64,000 bases of DNA from Thermodesulfovibrio thiophilus DSM 17215 (GTDB lineage Bacteria; Nitrospirota; Thermodesulfovibrionia; Thermodesulfovibrionales; Thermodesulfovibrionaceae). Numbering within the stretch: position 1 is the stretch's first letter; every line of letters begins with the position of its first letter. Shown piece by piece: positions 31,826 to 40,292 of the stretch. Location: contig NZ_AUIU01000017.1 in the NCBI RefSeq assembly GCF_000423865.1, forward strand, positions 23,518 through 87,517. The letters run 5' to 3'. Below the pieces are notes generated by a model. It was not told where the DNA came from. It was given only the letters and a program-made list of their open reading frames with translations, and did not search any database. The translations under genes were made by a program, and so were the position numbers.

Positions 31826-32668
31826 ATGCTTCAGACAGCTAAAAATCTCAGTAAGGATGTAATCTCATCAAAGGGAAGCGTAATGTTGTCCTCAAAAGAC
31901 GTTGAAGTCATGGGGCAGATAGTTGATGCTGTAACATCCCTTTCGGAACAGTATGAGATACCTTACGAGGAAGCGGTGGAACACGCTGAATTCGCCCTCA
32001 GCTATGCGCTGAGCGAGCGTTTAGGGCTTGACGTTCATGTTTACTTAAGGGATAGATGCAGAATACTTGTGTTTGACGACACTCAGGCTAAAGAAGTCAA
32101 AACGGGACAGATAAAAAAGAAGGTCATACGGCATGCAAAAAAGTTTCTCCAGTATCGATTTTTGTGTCTGCACGCATACAGGGTTTACCGTGAAGCAGTT
32201 CATCTTGTGAGAACAGTCGTGAGCGGACAGATTTTAAGAATAATAAAACAGACGCTTTATGTGAAGATTTTAAACCCGCACGCTGCGATAGAAGGAGGCA
32301 GGGTTTTAATAGGGGTGTGTTCTCCGGAGCATCAGACTCCAAAAGAAAGAGGCACGTATTGGAAGGGAGAGATTTTAGCATTCTTCGTTGCCAGCGTGCG
32401 GGGCATAGTTGAGGAAAAAGTTCCAAGAGTAATTATCACTTTGAGTAGAAATTCTATTAGCTTACCAGAAGTCATGCTAAAAAATTTTCTGTTTGATATA
32501 GGGATAACAACAAAGGTAAAAGCAGTGAAAAGAATCGCGGGCGCTTACACTATAATACACACCGAACAAAAGATTCCAAAAGAGATAATACAGAGAGTAT
32601 TTCGCGAGCTTAACGAGGGCATTATCGTTAAATATAGAAGCGTCAAAGAGGGCAAGCCGTGGCTTTAG
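31826..32668 (+). CDS. Conserved-looking protein of unknown function before traD
   Basis: 280 residues, soluble, no signal or membrane span. The N-terminus holds 'SKGSVMLSSKDVEVMGQIVDAV'; the second half is a mixed alpha/beta domain ending in a region like an RNA-binding KH or NusA piece ('RIAGAYTIIHTEQKIPKEII'). It overlaps traD by 10 nt, so it is coupled to the coupling protein and is likely a relaxosome or coupling accessory. No family is recognised. Confidence 0.65.
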   Translation: MLQTAKNLSKDVISSKGSVMLSSKDVEVMGQIVDAVTSLSEQYEIPYEEAVEHAEFALSYALSERLGLDVHVYLRDRCRILVFDDTQAKEVKTGQIKKKVIRHAKKFLQYRFLCLHAYRVYREAVHLVRTVVSGQILRIIKQTLYVKILNPHAAIEGGRVLIGVCSPEHQTPKERGTYWKGEILAFFVASVRGIVEEKVPRVIITLSRNSISLPEVMLKNFLFDIGITTKVKAVKRIAGAYTIIHTEQKIPKEIIQRVFRELNEGIIVKYRSVKEGKPWL

Positions 32669-34116
32669 CTTTTTTACAATGGTTTTTCAGGACTGTTTTA
32701 GGCATTAAACCGGCTGGTTTGATAGAACAGGCAAAAAAAGAAAAGCTTACCTTTGTTGGCACAGGTCATAGATTAGGTGAGCTTGAAGATGAAGAAATTG
32801 ATCTGGTTATACCTGACTCTCGCCGCAAGGGACACTGCTGGTGCTTTGGAACCACAAGAGTTGGGAAAACGAGGCTTATGGAGGCAATGGTTGAGCAGGA
32901 TATAAGAAAAGGATTCTCTACGATAGTCATTGATCCTAAAGGTGACTGGGCTTTATTTAAAAAAATCATTCAGGTTGCTTTTGAAGAGGGAAGACAGGAG
33001 GATTTAATTTTTATTACTCCTATTTTCCCAGATTATTCTGCAGTTTTTGACCCTCTTGCCTATTACTTTATGCCTGAAGAGCTTGTTGCGCATATTACAA
33101 GTGGTGTTCCTGTAGGCGAACAATTTTTCTATATGGTAGCCTATAAAATTTCAATGATACTTGTGCGGGCTTTATTGTTAAAGGCAAAAGCAGAAGGCAG
33201 ACCATTAAGAATAAGTTTAATGGAAGTAAAAGACAGAATGGACAGAGAAGAGCTTGCAAAACTTTACAAAGAACTCCAGATGATAGATGCATCAGAAGCC
33301 AGGGATGTCTTAAAACAGGTGGAAGAACTGCTTGACCATCCCGTCGGCATTGTGCAGGAAGTTGCAAGAGACATGCAGAAAGTAATCAATTCGCCACAGC
33401 AGTTTTACGAAAAAATTTCTGAATCTCTACATGTTGCGTTAATGCAGATTTGCTCGGGAAATATAGGAAAGCTGGTAGGCAAAGCAAAAGAAAACAGATT
33501 AATTCAGAGGCTTGAAGAGGGCAAATCAGTCATTATGGTGGCGCATCTTGGTGCGCTTCAGACTGAGGACGCGGCAAAAGTGCTTGGCAAAGTAATCATC
33601 AGCACAGTAAAAGCATTTGTGGGAAGAAGATTTGCCTCAGGCAAGGATGTAAATCCTCCACTTGCTATATACATAGACGAAGCCCAGAACGTGCTTTACA
33701 AAGGCATAGAGGATTTGCTTTCAAAGGCAGGCGGCGCAGGTGTGTGGGTGCACGGTTTTAATCAGTCAGTAAATCAGATATATCAGGAAGTAGGTAAAGA
33801 CTTTGGTCGATCCATACTTGATAATGCGAACACAAAGATTTTTATGAAAGTCCCGGACGCTGATACGGCTCAGTATGTATCAAGACACTTTGGCATGGGC
33901 ATCAGGTTTTCTCCAGCAGTATCTCTGGGTGGGGGCATCATAGCTAAAGAAACAGAAGATTATCTCGTTAAACCTGAGGATGTTCTGTATCTGGCGGCAA
34001 GAGAGTTTTACATGTTTGGTTATGATGGACAGTTTAAGGGTAAGACAATATCGGTCAGGGATTCCTATGTTCAATTAGTGTTGCCTGAGATTCAGCCTGT
34101 TGATGAGGTATGCTGA
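32659..34116 (+). CDS. traD: TraD/VirD4-type coupling protein
   Basis: 485 residues from GTG. Walker A 'GTTRVGKTRLM' near 68 and Walker B 'LAIYIDEAQNVLY' near 335; 'VIDPKGDWAL' between. It brings the relaxosome DNA to the secretion channel. No N-terminal transmembrane hairpin is clear, and the family usually has one. The membrane part may be supplied by a partner such as 44850-45587. It overlaps the relaxase candidate by 7 nt. Confidence 0.93.
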   Translation: MALAFLQWFFRTVLGIKPAGLIEQAKKEKLTFVGTGHRLGELEDEEIDLVIPDSRRKGHCWCFGTTRVGKTRLMEAMVEQDIRKGFSTIVIDPKGDWALFKKIIQVAFEEGRQEDLIFITPIFPDYSAVFDPLAYYFMPEELVAHITSGVPVGEQFFYMVAYKISMILVRALLLKAKAEGRPLRISLMEVKDRMDREELAKLYKELQMIDASEARDVLKQVEELLDHPVGIVQEVARDMQKVINSPQQFYEKISESLHVALMQICSGNIGKLVGKAKENRLIQRLEEGKSVIMVAHLGALQTEDAAKVLGKVIISTVKAFVGRRFASGKDVNPPLAIYIDEAQNVLYKGIEDLLSKAGGAGVWVHGFNQSVNQIYQEVGKDFGRSILDNANTKIFMKVPDADTAQYVSRHFGMGIRFSPAVSLGGGIIAKETEDYLVKPEDVLYLAAREFYMFGYDGQFKGKTISVRDSYVQLVLPEIQPVDEVC

Positions 34117-35690
34117 TGAAATTAGCTGATGCATTATTCATCTCAGCAGTTTTAGTTTTTCTCTGGCTTATATGGGTAATAAGAACCTTTAACAATACTT
34201 CTAACTCTAAAAAACAGAAAGAAATAAAGGTAAGCCTTGAAGATTTATCTTCCATTTGGGGGAAAAGCAAACAAGTTGTTGTTAGACTTGAGGAACTTTC
34301 ATTGCTATGGCGCAACATGCAAATCGAAGAAAATAAAACCGCAGAAGAAATTCACTTTTTTAACGATACTGTAATGAACTTCTTTAAGAAACACATAGAG
34401 GGCAAACCCTTTTTCACTGGTGCTGTCAGAAAGGTAATAATAAACCTTTTAACCTTACTTGATGCTGAAGGTAGTGTTTCATCTGTTGTGTCAGGACAGA
34501 ATGAGACAGAAAGCAAAATTCCAAAAAACACCTATGAAATGCTTGCGCAGGTTTCTCTTGTTGAGCATACGATAAATGTTGCAGAAGAAATCATAAAATT
34601 AGCTCCATATGGACCGATACTTCCACAGGCTATAATTGCTGCATTAGGACATGATTTAGGGAAAATTCCAAAATACAGAACCAGGTATTATGCGCTTGGA
34701 GATCATCCTTTTATAAGCGTAACAGTGTTTGAAAGCATACAGAGTTTTAAAGAGCTTGTGTATGCAGAAGACATCTTAAAAGCAGTAAGAGACCATCACA
34801 TCAAACCAAAAGAACAACTTGGCGAAGTGTTAAAGGAAGCGGATCAGAGAGCTCGCAGGCGTGAGTTAAGCGAAGTGCAGAAAAAGGTTATGCTTACTGC
34901 AGACGAAAACACGCTTAAACAGTCCGAACCAAACATCCCTGAGGTTTCAGACATGATAGATGCAGAGTCTGATGATGAACCCAAACAAACCAATCAAACC
35001 TATCAAACTCCATCACCAAACACCCATTTCAATCAAACCCTACAGCCTCATCAAACCTCATCAAACTTTTTTAAACAGTCTAAACCAAATGAGGATGAAG
35101 AAATCCCGGAAATTTTTTCATACCAGCCCGCGAAGGCAGCAAAACAGAATAGCCATGAGGCATCAAGCGAAATTTTCATATCTGTTTCTGATAAAAGTAA
35201 TACAAAAGAAGTTGAAACGCCTAAAAAGCTTGAGCTTTACTGGTTTAATGTTGATGAATTCTTAAAAAAGCTCGAACCATATGTCAACCAATTAATTTCA
35301 GGCAGATGGTTAGCATGCAGTTTTGGTTCAACTGTATATGTTCAGCCGAGGCTGATGTGGATAGTATTTAAAGAGATGGCGCAGGAAAAGGGAATGCTTG
35401 AAGTGCTCTATGCTGAAGCAGACGAAGAAGCACGCAGAGATTACTTATACACAGTATTAAGCCTCATCAAACAGCATAAGGACGCCGTGGAAACATCTCT
35501 TATAAAGGATGAATACTTTTCTGCGCCTTTTGTAGTCAGAATGAAAAATGGAGAAACGTATAGAGCTCTGTATGTTCCGCTCAAGGCTCAGGAGGCATTT
35601 TCAGTGTCAGCTGGCGAATTAGAGCAGCGGAAAGAGGGAAAACTGCTTGATATTGAATCCATCACTCCACCTTTTGACAAAACTGACTGA
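34110..35690 (+). CDS. traI: MOBH-like HD-domain relaxase candidate (TraI_2 type)
   Basis: 526 residues. An N-terminal membrane span (about 8-26), then an HD domain with 'LVEHTINVAEEI' (His near 153), 'ALGHDLGKIP' (near 178), 'ALGDHPFIS' and 'VRDHHIKP', i.e. all expected metal ligands. A low-complexity Asn/Gln/Thr linker (about 285-335) precedes a C-terminal winged-helix-like block, 'LYWFNVDEFLKKLEPYVNQLI', as in MOBH TraI C-termini. MOBH enzymes nick oriT. The membrane span and smaller size are unlike SXT TraI, so some doubt remains. Confidence 0.68.
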   Translation: MLMKLADALFISAVLVFLWLIWVIRTFNNTSNSKKQKEIKVSLEDLSSIWGKSKQVVVRLEELSLLWRNMQIEENKTAEEIHFFNDTVMNFFKKHIEGKPFFTGAVRKVIINLLTLLDAEGSVSSVVSGQNETESKIPKNTYEMLAQVSLVEHTINVAEEIIKLAPYGPILPQAIIAALGHDLGKIPKYRTRYYALGDHPFISVTVFESIQSFKELVYAEDILKAVRDHHIKPKEQLGEVLKEADQRARRRELSEVQKKVMLTADENTLKQSEPNIPEVSDMIDAESDDEPKQTNQTYQTPSPNTHFNQTLQPHQTSSNFFKQSKPNEDEEIPEIFSYQPAKAAKQNSHEASSEIFISVSDKSNTKEVETPKKLELYWFNVDEFLKKLEPYVNQLISGRWLACSFGSTVYVQPRLMWIVFKEMAQEKGMLEVLYAEADEEARRDYLYTVLSLIKQHKDAVETSLIKDEYFSAPFVVRMKNGETYRALYVPLKAQEAFSVSAGELEQRKEGKLLDIESITPPFDKTD

Positions 35691-35707
35691 CATGTCTTGA
35701 AAAATAT

Positions 35708-35734
35708 GGTTACCAGTCCACCTGCTTTTAAAAA
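35708..35734 (+). promoter_or_regulatory. GGTTACC box heading the ompA-like/pilin/traL unit
   Basis: ATGGTTACCAGTCCACCTGC then TTTTAAAAAGG. The spacer CCACCTGC is shared with the parM, small-RNA and topB boxes. A good AAGGAGG follows before the TTG start at 35745. Confidence 0.6.
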
Positions 35735-35744
35735 GGAGGTAATT

Positions 35745-36356
35745 TTGAAAAAGTTAATTAAGCTATTAATCTTATTAACCACCTTCTGCCTTCTAGCAGG
35801 AGGTAGTGCCTATGCTTTAGAGGTAGCATACACGAACTATAAGCCTGCTGAACAAATGGCTCTTACAGAAGAAAGAGATACTTTTGTAATAATGGATTCC
35901 TTTAGTCCCCTAAGACCAGAATCCATTCCTGCCCCCAGAGAGGACACATTTAAAAAACCCTTACTTTCTATAATGGTTCCTCCAGCTTCCTTGTCTTCCT
36001 CTGTTGAACCAGTGTTAGAAAAGAAAAAACCAGAGGTTTCAAGTAAAACTGTATCAACAGTTTACTTTAATTTTGACAGTTATAAGCTTAACGAAGATCA
36101 GAAAGCAAAGCTTGACAGAATTGTTCCTGAATTAAAGGGCGGTACTGCTTCTGTTTATGGGTACACCTGTACCATAGGAAGCAAAAAGTATAACAGAGTT
36201 TTATCTCAAAAAAGGGCACATGCAGTATCAGGCTACTTAAAGAAAAAGGGAATTCATATTGAAAAGGAAGCTGGAATGGGAGAGACCAATGCATCAAAAG
36301 ACAAGAAACTTAACAGAAAAGCAGTGGTAAAAGTCTTAAACAAAGGAGGTGAATAA
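35745..36356 (+). CDS. OmpA-like C-terminal domain protein
   Basis: 203 residues from TTG 35745, which follows AAGGAGG and gives a clean signal peptide (about 1-24). The C-terminal domain from 'VYFNFDSYKLNEDQKAKL' (near 120) to 'LNRKAVVKVL' is OmpA/MotB-type peptidoglycan binding. It probably ties the transfer apparatus to the cell wall. It precedes the pilin candidate by 1 nt. Confidence 0.85.
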   Translation: MKKLIKLLILLTTFCLLAGGSAYALEVAYTNYKPAEQMALTEERDTFVIMDSFSPLRPESIPAPREDTFKKPLLSIMVPPASLSSSVEPVLEKKKPEVSSKTVSTVYFNFDSYKLNEDQKAKLDRIVPELKGGTASVYGYTCTIGSKKYNRVLSQKRAHAVSGYLKKKGIHIEKEAGMGETNASKDKKLNRKAVVKVLNKGGE

Positions 36357-36357
36357 G

Positions 36358-36669
36358 ATGGATGTTTCTCCTAAAAGGCTGTTATTTGTAATGCTTCTTA
36401 CGGGAGTTGTAATTTCAGTAGTTGGACCAGTAGCAGTTCTTGCATTTGAAGAGCCGTCATCGGGTACTTTTGCTTATGATGTCTATGACATCGGTATTGA
36501 AAAAATCCTTAAAGGTCCTATTGGATTTGTGGCAGGAGCAGGAGCAATGGTTTTTGGAGCAACGAGATTATTTACTGGAGCGGTGTTTCCTGCGATTATC
36601 TCTATTTTAGGTGGTGCAATGTTTCTCAAGGCTCCAGATTTGATACGGACACTGGGTTTGTTGTTTTAA
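36358..36669 (+). CDS. traA: Conjugative pilin candidate (TraA/VirB2-like)
   Basis: 103 residues from ATG 36358 (AGGAGG 8 nt upstream). It has a long leader with a hydrophobic part ending 'AVLAFEE' and two hydrophobic helices ('GPIGFVAGAGAMVFGATRLF' and 'AIISILGGAMFL'), the plan of F-type prepilins. The S26 peptidase (13880-14431) could process it. Position just before traL supports TraA. Pilin sequences vary, so identity rests on size, topology and context. Confidence 0.75.
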   Translation: MDVSPKRLLFVMLLTGVVISVVGPVAVLAFEEPSSGTFAYDVYDIGIEKILKGPIGFVAGAGAMVFGATRLFTGAVFPAIISILGGAMFLKAPDLIRTLGLLF

Positions 36670-36748
36670 GCAAAATATGCAGCTGGATAAGTTTTGATTT
36701 TATTCAGCTGCATATAAAATTAAACACTAAAAGGAGGCTTTAAAAAAA

Positions 36749-37015
36749 GTGAAATACAGGATACCACAGTATCTGCATAAACCAATACAGGTATTGTTTT
36801 TTGATGCTGATGAGCTAGCAATGGTTGTACTACTTTTGTTTTTAGCGATGATGTTTGGATATGTGTTCTGGATTTTGCTTTTTGTTGTTCCTTATGTCTA
36901 CATGAAGATCAAGAAAAACTATCCAAGAGGAGCATTAAGGCATATGCTTTATAGAATTGGACTGATAAGCATTAAAAACACACCTGAAAGTTTTCAGAGA
37001 ATGTTTAAAGAATAA
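36749..37015 (+). CDS. traL: TraL pilus assembly protein
   Basis: 88 residues from GTG 36749. 'YRIPQYLHKPIQVLFFDADE' is the TraL N-terminus; two membrane helices follow (about 25-55), then 'KKNYPRGALRHMLYRIG'. TraL is a VirB3-like inner-membrane piece of the channel. The 79-nt gap after the pilin gene has an AAAAGGAGG site. Confidence 0.93.
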   Translation: MKYRIPQYLHKPIQVLFFDADELAMVVLLLFLAMMFGYVFWILLFVVPYVYMKIKKNYPRGALRHMLYRIGLISIKNTPESFQRMFKE

Positions 37016-37044
37016 TTTTTTTTACACAAGGGGGTATACAAACA

Positions 37045-37221
37045 GTGCAAAGAATACGAAAAACAGTAAGTGTAAATCAGAATACACTTAATGAGTTAAA
37101 GAAGGTCAGAGCTGAAATATGCGTAAGGGATAATATAGAACTTAGAAGCCTGTCAGATACGATAATGTTTCTGGTAGAGAGCTGGAGAAAAAACAAAATG
37201 GTTACCAGAGAGGGTGAATAA
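37045..37221 (+). CDS. Small ribbon-helix-helix-like protein between traL and traE
   Basis: 58 residues from GTG 37045. 'KTVSVNQNTLNELKKVRAEI' and 'LRSLSDTIMFLVESW' match the strand-helix-helix plan of Arc/RHH regulators. Its last codons contain a GGTTACC box (37200-37206). It interrupts the usual traL-traE pair and may regulate the operon or bind GGTTACC. No ORF-length support, but codon pattern and context are good. Confidence 0.6.
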   Translation: MQRIRKTVSVNQNTLNELKKVRAEICVRDNIELRSLSDTIMFLVESWRKNKMVTREGE

Positions 37222-37223
37222 GC
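37200..37223 (+). promoter_or_regulatory. GGTTACC box inside the 3' end of the RHH gene, before traE
   Basis: AATGGTTACCAG lies in the last codons of the small gene, 17 nt before the traE ATG. Spacer and -10-like part (AATAAG) are weak, and a GAGGGTG could serve as ribosome-binding site. Box function here is less certain. Confidence 0.4.
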
Positions 37224-37793
37224 ATGGAGATAAAAAAGTATCTTGAGGAAAAGGCAAACTTAGCATTAACAGTTAGGCTTTTAAAGATTGTAACAACTGT
37301 GTTGTGCCTTGCCTTATGTATCAACAGCTTTGTTTTATACTTTGTTTACAAAAACGAAAGAGTTGTGCTGGTTCCTCCGTCTGTGTCAACCCAGACCTTT
37401 ATTGCAGGCAATGATGCTTCTGATGAATACCTCAGTGCAATGGCAAGATATATTGTTCAATTAGGGCTTAACTACACACCAATAACTGCAAGAGCTCAGT
37501 TTAATGATCTGCTTAAGATGTTTAATTCTCAAAGCTTTCCTCAGTATAAAAATGTTTTTTATGAACTTGCAGGAAGAGTTGAAAGCGGGAATGTATCAAG
37601 TGCGTTTTATGTAACCAAAGTAAAAGTTGACAGAGCAAATAAATCCTTGATAGTAGTAGGGACATTGAATCAGTGGACACAGGATAAAAAATTCATAACA
37701 GACGAATCAAGGCAGTATCTTATCAGATACAGAATTGACAACGGATTTTTCAGCATCCTTGAAATTAAAGAATATAAAGAGGGGGTTAATTAA
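37224..37793 (+). CDS. traE: TraE pilus assembly protein
   Basis: 189 residues. N-terminal membrane span (about 15-38), then 'NERVVLVPPSV' and the VirB8/TraE-like periplasmic domain with 'YLSAMARYIVQLGLNYTP' (near 72). TraE is a core inner-membrane scaffold of F-type systems. It is directly joined to traK (next start one base after the stop). Confidence 0.94.
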   Translation: MEIKKYLEEKANLALTVRLLKIVTTVLCLALCINSFVLYFVYKNERVVLVPPSVSTQTFIAGNDASDEYLSAMARYIVQLGLNYTPITARAQFNDLLKMFNSQSFPQYKNVFYELAGRVESGNVSSAFYVTKVKVDRANKSLIVVGTLNQWTQDKKFITDESRQYLIRYRIDNGFFSILEIKEYKEGVN

Positions 37794-39053
37794 GTGAAAA
37801 AACTTTTACTGTTCCTGGTAATTTTCTTTGCATCCATAACAACTGTTTATGCTCAACAACAGCAGTCTCAGCAGATATGGCAGACAAAGGGAAGTGTATT
37901 TTTAAGGCAGGACCCCTCTGCAACCTCTCCTCAGGTTGGAGTTTTAAAGCAGGGAGTTATAGTTACCCAGATAGAAGAGGATGCCTCAATGAGATGGGTT
38001 AAGGTTAAGTCTCCATCAGGGCAGGAAGGCTGGATCATTAAAAGCATGCTTTATAAGCCAGACCCACAGGGATGCTCTGGTGTTAAAGGAGTATCCGCTT
38101 TGTGCCCAGCAGATCCACAGAAAAAGATTGTTCCTGCAAGCAGTGTAGATACGAATCAAAAGGGTGCTGTACTGCCAGGAGGACTACCTCAGAATCCAGT
38201 TGGAAAACCAGCGGAAGAAGTAGTTACGCCTCAGATACCTAAAATTCCCCCTATTCCAAATACAGAGACAGCAGAGCAAATTACTAAGAGAGTTGACCCC
38301 TCAAAACTTGTTTCTTTATCTTCAGATTCTTTACCCACTTCTTTAGAGGGAGAATTTCAGATTCCGGGGAAAAGCTATATAGTTTCTCCAGATGCTGTAA
38401 CGGCTGTTAAAATGTCTGCAAGTGATGTAAACAGAATTACCTGTCCTGTTGACATAACAGATGTGGTTTATTCTGAAGAAAAAGGGGTTCAGATAAAAGC
38501 GGTAGGCAAGAATGCTTTTGTAAAGTTTCTTGTAAGAAAACTTGGAAGCAAAGAAGTTTATTCAAGCACACCTGCTGATCTGTATATTGTCTGTGGAGAT
38601 AAAGTTTACTCCATTATAGCATTTCCTTTAAAAATCCCTTCAGTAACGGTTTATCTTGAGGATAAGGGAGACAAAATAAAGCAGGTGGTAGAGAAGTATC
38701 AGGGAATGCCATTTGAAAAAAAGGTGCTTGAGCTTGTTAAGGCATTCTTTACTGATCAGGTTCCACCTGAAGCACAGGTAAGCACAATAAAAAAGGAATA
38801 CAAGATTATTCCCAACCTTTTAATCACAGAGCAGGCTCAGTATTTAATAGAAGGAGAGGGATTAATGATCAGGGTGTTTAAAGTAACAAACACAGTAAAT
38901 GATAGTTTAAAAATTCCGTATGTTGATGTAACTGAAAAGGATTTTCTTAAGAAAGAACTTACAAAAAATGTGGTTGCTGTTAGTCTTGATAAACTCCGTC
39001 TTTACAGGGCAGACAGTGCCAGACTGATTATTGTTGAAAAGTACAGGGAATAA
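37794..39053 (+). CDS. traK: TraK secretin-like protein with N-terminal SH3 domain
   Basis: 419 residues from GTG 37794. Signal peptide (about 1-21), bacterial SH3 domain ('GSVFLRQDPSATSPQVG' to 'GWIIKSMLY', about 33-85), a Pro-rich linker (120-175), then the TraK domain ('VSADAVTAVKM'-like start near 202, 'VFVKFLVRK'-like core). F TraK is a VirB9-like outer-membrane ring component of about 240 residues; the SH3 fusion makes this one much longer and could give cell-wall binding. Confidence 0.88.
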   Translation: MKKLLLFLVIFFASITTVYAQQQQSQQIWQTKGSVFLRQDPSATSPQVGVLKQGVIVTQIEEDASMRWVKVKSPSGQEGWIIKSMLYKPDPQGCSGVKGVSALCPADPQKKIVPASSVDTNQKGAVLPGGLPQNPVGKPAEEVVTPQIPKIPPIPNTETAEQITKRVDPSKLVSLSSDSLPTSLEGEFQIPGKSYIVSPDAVTAVKMSASDVNRITCPVDITDVVYSEEKGVQIKAVGKNAFVKFLVRKLGSKEVYSSTPADLYIVCGDKVYSIIAFPLKIPSVTVYLEDKGDKIKQVVEKYQGMPFEKKVLELVKAFFTDQVPPEAQVSTIKKEYKIIPNLLITEQAQYLIEGEGLMIRVFKVTNTVNDSLKIPYVDVTEKDFLKKELTKNVVAVSLDKLRLYRADSARLIIVEKYRE

Positions 39054-39065
39054 GGGGGGCTAAAA

Positions 39066-40268
39066 GTGAAAGAATTCATTTCTAAATTTAAAGAAAAGTG
39101 GAGCACATTGCCAGCAGATACAAAAAAGAAGATGATCATAGGAGGGGTATGCCTTGCTGTTATTGTGATATCTTTGCTTGGGTATGCAGCAACAAGATCA
39201 GGGGAACAGAAAACCACATCTTCTAAAAAGCAGGAGCAGATAAAAGAGATAACCCTTGATAAAGGAGTGCTTGAAAAAACACAGATAACAGAAGCTCAAC
39301 AAAGATATGCTGAAATGCAAAAGCAACTTGATGAGATAAAGAAAATGCAGGTAGAAAAAGATAAAGAACTTGAAGCTCTTAAAAAAGAAAAAGAAGAAAA
39401 AGAAAAAGCAGCTAAATCTCCTCAGCCTCCTTTACCTCCTGTCCCTCCGCCTCCACAGCAGGGCACCACAGGTAAAATCCCTGAAATGCAGGGCATTCCA
39501 GGGGGAAATACAGCTGTAGGAAAACTGCCTGAACCACCCAAAGAAGAAGTAATCGGGGGGATAGGAAGAGTATCTCAAACAATAGAGAAAAAAACAGATA
39601 CTTCAAAAGATACAAAAAAAAAGACCTACTATTTACCGACTTCTTTTATGGAGGCGACCCTTCTTTCAGGATTGGACGCTCCAGCGATCAGTAAAGGAGA
39701 AGGAAATCCAGTGCCAACTCTGTTTAGAATAAAAGCTCCCGCAGTGCTTCCAAACAGTGTTAAAGCCAACCTGAAGGGGTGCTTTGTGATAGCAGAAGGA
39801 CTTGGATCCCTTGCTGATGAAAGGGCACATCTAAGACTGGTTACAATATCCTGTATAGACAGAAAAGGCAATGCGGTGATAGATCAGAAAATAAAGGGAT
39901 TTGTAGTTGACAATGATGGAAAAATTGGATTAAGAGGAAGAGTTGTATCCAAGATGGGAAGTCTTCTTGCAAGAAGCTTAATTGCAGGATTATTCAGCGG
40001 ACTTGGAAATGTTGCAGGTGTTCAGGCTTATGATTACAGCACCTCCGGTGATGGAACTGTATCAACATTAAAGTCAGGGGATATAGCACAGGCAGCAATA
40101 GGTGGAGCAGTACAGCAGGCAGCAAATGAGCTTCAGAAATTTTACCTTGAGCTTGCAAGGCAGACAATCCCTGTAATAGAGATACAGGCAACCAGAACAG
40201 TGACCCTTGTTGTTTCAGAAGGGGTAGAACTTGAAATTAAAGAGTATGACCTTAATAGAGTAAAATAG
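39066..40268 (+). CDS. traB: TraB/VirB10-family channel scaffold
   Basis: 400 residues from GTG 39066. Cytoplasmic tail, membrane span (about 24-42), coiled coil (70-118), Pro-rich run ('PPLPPVPPPPQQ'), then the TraB/VirB10 barrel ('LPTSFMEATLLSGLDAP', 'KGCFVIAEGLGSLADERA', 'LRGRVVSKMGS'). It spans both membranes and joins TraK and TraV. Family order traE-traK-traB is kept. Confidence 0.95.
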   Translation: MKEFISKFKEKWSTLPADTKKKMIIGGVCLAVIVISLLGYAATRSGEQKTTSSKKQEQIKEITLDKGVLEKTQITEAQQRYAEMQKQLDEIKKMQVEKDKELEALKKEKEEKEKAAKSPQPPLPPVPPPPQQGTTGKIPEMQGIPGGNTAVGKLPEPPKEEVIGGIGRVSQTIEKKTDTSKDTKKKTYYLPTSFMEATLLSGLDAPAISKGEGNPVPTLFRIKAPAVLPNSVKANLKGCFVIAEGLGSLADERAHLRLVTISCIDRKGNAVIDQKIKGFVVDNDGKIGLRGRVVSKMGSLLARSLIAGLFSGLGNVAGVQAYDYSTSGDGTVSTLKSGDIAQAAIGGAVQQAANELQKFYLELARQTIPVIEIQATRTVTLVVSEGVELEIKEYDLNRVK

Positions 40269-40292
40269 TAAAAACAAAAATAGGGGGTAAAG

